Positions 57,543 through 64,000 of a stretch of 64,000 nucleotides of DNA are shown here, in pieces. Source of the DNA: Dendrolimus kikuchii (Eukaryota > Arthropoda > Insecta > Lepidoptera > Lasiocampidae); the NCBI GenBank assembly GCA_019925095.2, contig CM034389.1:22493435-22557434 (forward strand), in the 5' to 3' direction. Positions within the stretch are counted from its first letter, which is position 1, and each line of letters opens with the position of its first letter. Made by a program: the position numbers and the translations under genes. The notes beneath the pieces were generated by a model that was not told the DNA's origin, searched no databases, and was given only the letters and a program-made list of their open reading frames with translations.

Positions 57543-58384
57543 TTTTTAAATCGGCAGACAAACACACATATTGTATATCCCCAAATTAAGCAAGTTACGC
57601 TTGTGTTATGGGTAATATACAACGGACTACTCTGGGGCCGTCCCAGACACCCAGACCATCTAATATATAAAATTCTCGTGTCACAGTTTTCGTTGCCATA
57701 CTCCTCCGAAACGGCTTGACCGATTTTGATGAAATTTTTTGTGCTTATCCGGTATCTATGAGAATCGGCCAACATCTATTTTTCATCCCCCTAAATGTTA
57801 GGGGTAGTCCACCCCTAAATTTTTTTATTTTATTTTTTAGACAACATTTTTAATTTCTATTTTTTTATGATACAACATACAAAAATACATACAACCCTAA
57901 ATTTTCACCCCTCTACGATCAACTCCTATTTTTTATTTGTTAATTATATATATTTGAATGTTGTATGTGTATGTGTATAAACTTTAATTTTTTGGCAAGA
58001 TTTTTAATCTTATTTTGTCATGACTTAGAATAAAAAAAATATATTACTCTTTTAGATTCACGATTAGAACCGGTAGGTGGCGCTGAGATCGGGTTCTGGA
58101 ATCCTCCTAACCACCGGGAGCGATTTTGGTGATTTTGTTTTTGTGTGTTTGAGTGGGTACCCGGATGGTTTAGATTCGCAATTAGAACCGGTACGTGGCG
58201 CTGGGATCGGGTTCTACAATTTTATTTTTTAAAGGCAGGACGACGTCTGCCGGGGCCGCTAGTAGTAAATAATGGAGAAAATACGTTTCCGAAATTTACT
58301 ATACCAGGAATCGAACCCGGAGCCTCTACAATGCAATGAGGTAGTCCGGTAAAGACTTACCCCGCTCAACCACAGAGGCCGTCA
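57543..58384 (-). repeat. SINE-B copy interrupted by a Helitron
   Basis: 57543-57658 and 58263-58384 are the two halves of a full minus-strand SINE-B, with B-box complement ggaatcgaacc at 58310-58320 and the A-box complement ccgctcaacca near 58364. Removing the Helitron restores the family sequence ccatagtaaata exactly. Confidence 0.9.
57659..58262 (+). mobile_element. Non-autonomous Helitron, 604 bp (family Hel-1)
   Basis: 5' TCTAATATATAAAATTCTCG. 3' hairpin at 58234-58251 (GGCA-g-GAC...GTC-TGCC), then 7 bp and CTAG at 58259-58262. It is inserted between A (57658) and T (58263) with no duplication, as Helitrons do. Inside, a segment of about 50 bp (tttagattc..attagaaccgg..ggtggcgctg) is present twice, at about 58051 and 58167. 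No Rep/helicase frame. Confidence 0.92.
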
Positions 58385-59039
58385 AATTTGAAAACGTAAT
58401 TCCTTTTCTTCACATTAAAATTTAACAATTGACAAGGTTTACTAAACAAACAAAAATAATCGAATAAATCTATGACAAATGCAATTTTATAGAATCCTAT
58501 GGAATTTTTAATAGAATCTTAGTTCTAACAGATTATGGCTAAGTGATCCTATAGAGAAACCGCAAATAGGGGTTTATCTATAGCTCACTGAGCAACATTA
58601 AAATGGTGGACCACTTTTACCATGAATAAGCATCATACAAAGTTGAATGTAATAACTAGTTACATTTGTATTCAACATGCTAAAACAATATGAAGAATGC
58701 CAAGACATATTCACGAACCGCAAATATGGTAGGAATGAATTCAAATATTTGCTACAAAAACCAATTTTAAATACCGAAACGTATAAGGGTTGAAATAAAA
58801 TTATGCATCGCTCCCGGATCGCTAACAATTTGCAATAATAATATTAATGACCCAACCTTTGCATCGATAAGATACTATTGATATCACCAAAAGGAGAAAT
58901 GAGAACGGGACCAATTAAAAGCAAATAGCGCTACTGCATCCGTTCGAAAGCATTAATAGCAGTTCGCCTGACAAAATCTAGTTTTTACACCGGGTTTTTG
59001 ATACAGTACAAGTAACGAGACGTAATCTAAACTTTATAG
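58385..59039. other. No feature seen
   Basis: AT-rich unannotated DNA. Confidence 0.45.
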
Positions 59040-59525
59040 TAAACTGGGATATGCTCGCGACTTCGTCTACGCTTAACTTGAAATTCCCGCGGGATCCCTG
59101 GGACACAAAATACCGCAGCGTTTGTAAAAGAATGTAAGCTATCGTTTTAGGGAAAACTGTGTCGGAATAAGATAATTTTAAGCACCCGAACAACTACAAA
59201 CCGCTCCCGAGAAAATTCCAGCGGGATAAAAATATGACACATTTTATTACATAAAATTTGCTACTGATCAGTAAAAATCAGTCTGGAATTCGATTTTGAT
59301 TAATTGGCCATTTTAAATCATTCCCAGAAAAATTCCGGCGTGATTCCAGGGATAAAAAGCAGCGCAGAGTTTAATTCTAATCATAATCTGTCGATCATCG
59401 AAAACCGCATTGAAATCAGACGAGTAGTTTTGACGTAAATCCCGAACAAACAGATAAGAAATATAAAAACATGCATCGTGTTCTCTATCTTTATACAGTC
59501 TCTTCCGATTGTTTTTTTTAATAGC
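59040..59525 (-). mobile_element. Helitron-like element (family Hel-3), minus strand
   Basis: Plus-strand text tgctcgcgacttcgtctacg at the left is the complement of the cgtagacgaagtcgcgagca box. Inside, the complements of actttttatccctgg and gaaaaccgcattgaaatcag match 51940-52405 in inverted order. A second inner fragment (59200-59420) suggests two overlapping copies. Confidence 0.55.
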
Positions 59526-60466
59526 CTCACTGTACAGATTTTAAGAATTTTATAATATTGTAGTGGAATACTTGGCCAATAATTGGCGCTGTGCAATAAT
59601 TGAGGTCGCAAACGAGACTCCCTGGAAGATACTCCTTTGAGTCTTTGAGATGGAGGAGCAATGCAAAAAATGTAAGATAGAAAATTGAATTATAGAGATG
59701 TAAAAAAGGCAAACAAAATTAGCAATCAGACAGGATGAAAAGAAATAAAAATAAAATAAGTATATAAAATTTAAATAAATTTCTGCCTGAAACTCTAACA
59801 AATACTGATTAGTAAACTAACTAACATTGACATAATCAAATGTCGTGAACGCAGAATATAAACAAGCGTTTTTAATTGGAACGCCTAACCATTATGAGTG
59901 TCGGTTTGTAAATAACTCTATACTTGAATCTAAGATATTATCCTGAGTAATAAGCTGTTAACTTAAACCCTATTCAACTAGTTTCCGCTGCTTGTCCCTG
60001 GGATGCTGGAGTACCGTTATCGCGACTGGATGGGCAGCTTGGATCACTGAGTACTGTTCTTATAATTGCAGTTAATTCTGCGGCACTGACCAACCGAGCT
60101 ATTTACTAGTCGATACAATATATACGATCGAAGATATTGCAACTTTAAAATAAACAAATGTGAAATATACTAAAAAATGTATTAATGGAAAAATACTTGA
60201 AAGTATCACTGTTCTGATAAGCCAAAGTAGAAGTTAGATTAATTTTATAAAAAAAAAATTAACGTACATACTATATTAGATAAGTAGGTAAATATCTCAA
60301 AAAACTTCGCATTGCACGAGATAAAATATATGTTTGTATAAAGATGCCTTATTATTTATTTGTGCATGCACCCTGTGATACTTAATTACAAGAATAAATT
60401 ACTGTATAATTTTAACGCAAATGTCTGATATCTACTTAAATCAGATTTAAATTACCCATTAATCAT
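59526..60466. other. Gene-free flank of the BEL/Pao element
   Basis: AT-rich with overlapping minus-strand chance frames at 59381-59801. No supported gene. Confidence 0.45.
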
Positions 60467-60677
60467 TGTTGCCGCCTACAAAACTTATAACTATAAAATT
60501 TCGTGAGATCAACATTTATTGCTCCTCACCTTGTGTCAGGGGCTATTAAATTGTAGTACAAATATTATATGTATATTCATTCTCTCTTCACTGGCCGCCA
60601 TTACACAAGTCAAAAGCAACTCAAGCATTTTTATTTAATTATTAACCTTATGTTATTCGCTAACTGTGGCGGTAACA
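60467..60677 (+). mobile_element. 5' LTR of the BEL/Pao element, 211 bp
   Basis: TGTTGCCGCC at 60467-60476 and GGCGGTAACA at 60668-60677 are inverted with a single mismatch, giving standard TG...CA termini. A primer-binding site follows a few bases later, and atcat precedes the LTR as a possible 5-bp TSD half. The other LTR lies outside the window, so the boundary is inferred from termini only. Confidence 0.7.
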
Positions 60678-60682
60678 TAAAT

Positions 60683-60700
60683 TGGCGCCCCCGGGTGGGC
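60683..60700 (+). promoter_or_regulatory. Candidate primer-binding site
   Basis: tggcgcccccgggtgggc, 5 bp after the LTR end. A TGGCGCC start is complementary to a tRNA 3' end carrying CCA. The cognate tRNA was not identified. Confidence 0.6.
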
Positions 60701-61052
60701 TAAATAGAGGAAGAATATATAAATCTTTGGACGAGCATTGGGAGCAGCCAGGATTGAATTCATCGGCCGGCGTCTACGTGGTTCGTCAAACGAGATAAGT
60801 GTTTCCTTTTTTTCCTTTATTACACCCAAATTGTAACCTAAATTATCCTTAAAGGGTCCAGATACATTTATTTATAATAGTCAATTGTAATTTGTCGAGA
60901 TTTTTTAATGAGTAAGCCGATTAATTGTTCAACCTACCTACAGATAACCTCAAAATAAGTGTGAATTCAGGTTAGAATTATATACTTAAATTCATTTATT
61001 TACAATTTATTTAGTTCTATTATTGATTAAATTAGTATATTCGATATTTACA

Positions 61053-61412
61053 ATGCCTGATAGTCGTGAAAAATCTACGGAAGACTTACTTAAAGCCAAT
61101 ATTAAACGAAGTTCAATTAAAGGTCAAATTACAAAATTTAAAAATTATTTGGATAAATTGCCCAAACAACCGTCTAATATTGAGCTCACTGAATTAAAAT
61201 TGAAACTTAAAAAATTTGAGGCTATTTCTTTAAAGTTTGATGACTTACAGACCGAAATTGAGGTATTAAATTCCAATAGTTTAGATTTTGAATTAGAACA
61301 GAGGGAAGTATTTGAAGGGGATATTATATCCGTAATAGCCACAGTAAAAAATTACTTAGAAATTCATGACAACGATAAGCGAGTAGTTGTGATATTCATG
61401 GCGTTGGTATAA
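61053..61412 (+). CDS. BEL/Pao gag, N-terminal frame (119 codons from ATG)
   Basis: ATG at 61053 opens MPDSREKSTEDLLKANIKRS, a charged, coiled-coil-like N-terminus (ELKLKLKKFEAISLKFDDLQ), typical of the start of BEL/Pao gag before the DUF1759 core. The frame closes with TAA at 61410-61412, while the DUF1759 part continues in the -1 frame. The earlier TTG at 61023 is not needed. The switch must occur between 61379 (first open codon of the -1 frame) and about 61410. It may be a 1-bp deletion or, less likely, programmed frameshifting. Confidence 0.75.
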   Translation: MPDSREKSTEDLLKANIKRSSIKGQITKFKNYLDKLPKQPSNIELTELKLKLKKFEAISLKFDDLQTEIEVLNSNSLDFELEQREVFEGDIISVIATVKNYLEIHDNDKRVVVIFMALV

Positions 61413-64000
61413 AGTTACCTCAGATTGAAATTGCTAAATTTGATGGTGCATTTTTTCGTTGGCAAGAATTTAGAGACACCTTTGAAGGCATGGTACATTT
61501 AAATAAGGCTATTAGTCCCATTCAAAAATTTTACTACTTAAATAGTTATTTGGAAGGTGATGCTGCTAGGGTTATCTCAAATTTAGAAATATGTTCCGAA
61601 AATTACGAAATTGCTTGGAAATTATTAAATGATCGTTTTAATAATAAGCGTTTATTAATCGATCAGCATTTAAATTCGTTGTGCAATATTCAGCCGTTAT
61701 CACGTGAATCCGAGAGGTCCCTTAGATTTCTAGTCGATCATGTTAATAAAAACTTACGTGGTCTTTCAAGTTTAGGGTTGCCTACTGACGAGTGGGATGT
61801 TCTTCTTATATTTACGTTAAGTAAGAAGTTGGATCAACGCACTCTTTTAAAATGGGAGGAGTTAAGGAATTCCTCACCAGATGAAATTCCCTCATTAACG
61901 TTATTTAATAATTTCTTAACGGATCGCGCAAACGTATTGGCGGCCATGAATCGTCAACATGCCAATAACAAACCGTCTACTTCTAGCCCTAACATTCTGA
62001 GCCAATCTTTCAAGTCAAATGTTACTAAACCCTTCCCTAAGGGTCAACTAGGTTTAGTTTCCGTAGAAGAATCAATTGTACCGATAAAAAATTGCTTAAT
62101 TTGTAAAGATAATCACAAAATTCATGAGTGTCCAATGTTTAAATCAATGGATATTACAAATAAATTATCACAAGTAGCCATATACAAGCTCTGTGCTATT
62201 TGCTTGCGACCCGGACATCCTACTAAAAAGTGTAGAATGGCACCCTGTCGCATATGCAAGCAGAAGCATAATATGTTGCTACATAAAGATATTCAAACTG
62301 AATCAACTACTGCCACCACTGATATTGAACACGTCACAGCCCTTTGCAATCAGACTAGTAGTAAACAGGTTTTGTTGTCAACGGCAATTATCATTGTTAC
62401 AAACCCTGTAAACCACAAATCCGAGAAGGTGCGCGCGTTGCTCGACAGCGGTAGCCAATCTACATTCATTAGTAAGTCCTTAAAGGAAAAATTATTACTA
62501 AAATCAAACCGTATAAATACTATAGATATTATAGGTATAGGCAATAGTTCGGCCAATCAGGTTAAAGAAAGTTGTATTGCGCAGTTGGGGTCCTTACATG
62601 GGCCTTATCACGTGACTCTTTCATGCCTAGTCTTAGAAAAATTGACAGGCGACATGCCAAGTATACCTATAGATTTGTCACAGTTATGTTTACCTGCCGA
62701 CATACAGTTGGCTGATCCTTCATTTGATCAGCCGATACCTGTCGAAGTTCTCATTGGGGCGGATTTATTTTGGGATATTTTAAGACCTAATCAACGAAAT
62801 CTAGGTCCCAATAAGCCGAAGCTTCATAGCACTCAATTTGGTTGGATTCTTGCAGGTTCAATAAATTTAAATTTTATTAATTTAAATAAACCGTCTATTC
62901 AATGCAATAATGCATCTATTCATACTTCATCTTTGGAAAATGAAATTCATGCATTTTTACCCAAGTTCTGGGAACTGGAAGAAGTTCCTAAGAAAACTAT
63001 TTTGAGTGAAAATGATAAACTATGTGAACAACATTTTTTACAAAATACTGTACGTCTCAGTTCAGGACGATTTATTGTTAGACTGCCTCTAAAAAAATCT
63101 CCCTATATTTTAGGGGACTCTTTTCATGCAGCTAAAACTCGTTTCCTATCTTTAGAAAAAAGATTTAGAAAAAACCCTGACTTGAAGATACAGTATACGC
63201 AGTTTATTCATGAGTACGAAGCACTAGGCCACTTGTCTGTTTCTCCCGTAGTTATACCTGATTTCAATTATTTTCTATGCCACCATGCAGTTTTTAAGGA
63301 TGATAGCGAGTCCACAAAACTACGCGTTGTCTTTGACGGCTCAAACCCTACAAGTTCTGGTTATTCTCTAAATGATATCCTCATGGTTGGGCCTAATATC
63401 CAAGACTCCATTTTCTCCATATTAATTAGAGCGCGTCAATACAAGTACTTGCTATGCGGCGATATAGAAAAAATGTATCGTCAAGTAATGGTAGATGAAC
63501 GTGATCGTAAACTTCAATTAATTCTTTGGAGAGAAGAAGAGTCGCAGCCTATAAAAACCTTGAAATTAAATACTCTCACTTACGGAACCGCAAGCGCGAG
63601 CTATCTCAGTACAAGGTGTCTCTGGCAAATTGGAGAGGAATGCGAAGACCAAACAATAAGGACAATCATCCAGAAAGACTTCTTTGTTGACGATTTAGTT
63701 ACAGGTGCCAACGAAGAAGACTCATTGCTTTCAATTAAAAATTCAGTTACCACTGCATTAGAGTCCGCGGGCATGAATTTAAGAAAATTTAAAAGCAATT
63801 GTTGTTCAGTATTTCAAAATTCTCCTATAGAAGAACAACAGAATTTAATATTTAGTGATTCCACCAATACCTTAGGGTTAGGATGGGATTACTCTAAAGA
63901 TAATTTATTTTTTCCTTCAAAGCCTATATTAAATAAGCCTATAACAAAACGATTCATTTTGTCGCAATCATTTAAAATTTATGATCCCCTAGGATTGCTA
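61379..64000 (+). CDS. BEL/Pao gag-pol polyprotein, 874 codons, open to the window end
   Basis: Open without a stop from 61379 to the last base. Domains in order: DUF1759-type gag core (KLPQIEIAKFDG, FRWQEFRDTF, NSYLEGDAARVI; 61410-61950); two zinc knuckles (CLICKDNHKIHEC at about 62095; CAICLRPGHPTKKC and CRICKQKH at about 62190-62265); an aspartic protease with LLDSGSQSTFI (DSG at 62444-62452) and IPVEVLIGADLFW; and reverse transcriptase with LRVVFDGS (about 63325), CGDIEKMYRQV (about 63455) and the catalytic box FFVDDLVTG (FVDD at 63683-63694). The usual YVDD Tyr is Phe here. It would be processed into capsid, protease and RT in the cytoplasmic particle. No ATG is required if made by fusion with the 61053 frame. 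Integrase is beyond the window. Confidence 0.92.

Larger units (their letters stand above)
60467..64000 (+). mobile_element. BEL/Pao LTR retrotransposon, partial (runs off window)
   Basis: 5' LTR, primer-binding site, a leader of about 350 bp, gag-like start at 61053, then gag, protease and reverse transcriptase to the window end. RNase H, integrase and the 3' LTR should lie beyond 64000. The preserved frame over about 2.6 kb indicates a young insertion. Confidence 0.9.

Noticed and set aside
61145..63798. Minus-strand frames in the BEL/Pao region
   Set aside because: Antisense shadows of gag-pol.

Overview
The window looks like a repeat-dominated, AT-rich stretch of a lepidopteran (moth or butterfly) nuclear genome. 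The reasons are several dispersed LINE and SINE families, R1-clade 3' ends, Helitron-like elements ending in CTAG-T, and a BEL/Pao element. The order Lepidoptera is an inference from repeat style; nothing in the window names a species. I found no convincing host protein-coding gene, no rRNA, no true tRNA gene and no CRISPR array. Nearly every supported feature is a mobile element or a fragment of one, and many can be delimited to the base by target-site duplications (TSDs).

Layout. 1-5.3 kb: a LINE scrap, a 3' fragment of the (TATG)n-tailed LINE family, and a decayed DNA-transposon transposase on the minus strand (about 2002-4275). 5.3-10 kb: SINE-A copies, an RTE 3' fragment nested in an older repeat, a complete 677-bp hAT-type non-autonomous element (8825-9501), and a Helitron end (9804-10019). 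10-13 kb: the largest intact reading frame, an 810-codon LINE endonuclease/reverse transcriptase (10465-12897). It sits between (TA)n arrays inside a foldback element whose 65-bp-plus arms lie at 10246 and 13037. 13-28 kb: SINE-A and SINE-B copies, more LINE 3' fragments, a heat-shock-element/TATA/initiator cassette resembling an LTR (20.36-20.83 kb), one LTR of a retrotransposon (25870), and a minus-strand LINE tail inserted into a small open frame (27831-28322). 28-34 kb: mostly featureless AT-rich DNA. 34-48 kb: SINE-B and SINE-C copies, a 90-bp-period minisatellite (40.19-40.69 kb), an R1-type 3' UTR insertion with a 14-bp TSD (41714-42102), a 242-bp foldback MITE, a solo LTR (45519-46020) and a copia-like LTR end. 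48-50 kb: a GC-rich, 5'-truncated R1-clade LINE inserted next to or into a SINE-A copy. 50-60 kb: Helitron-like copies, a second RTE-like fragment, two striking inverted repeats (54173-54253 and a perfect 50-bp palindrome at 56254-56303), and a Helitron inserted base-exactly in a SINE-B (57659-58262). 60.5 kb to the end: the 5' LTR, primer-binding site, gag and most of pol of a near-intact BEL/Pao retrotransposon that runs off the window.

How the parts relate. The LINE that ends in (TATG)n has eight copies here, six with clean 8-13 bp TSDs, so it was active recently, and the 10.5-kb copy could supply enzyme. The SINEs have tRNA-like or A-tailed structures and would depend on LINE machinery. 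The BEL/Pao element has all visible domains intact except one frameshift between its first frame and the rest, and a Y-to-F change in the reverse-transcriptase box. I did not find a clearly new system. The most unusual items are the foldback element with the nested LINE, the spacerless palindrome, the heat-shock-element promoter cassette, and the BEL/Pao frameshift.
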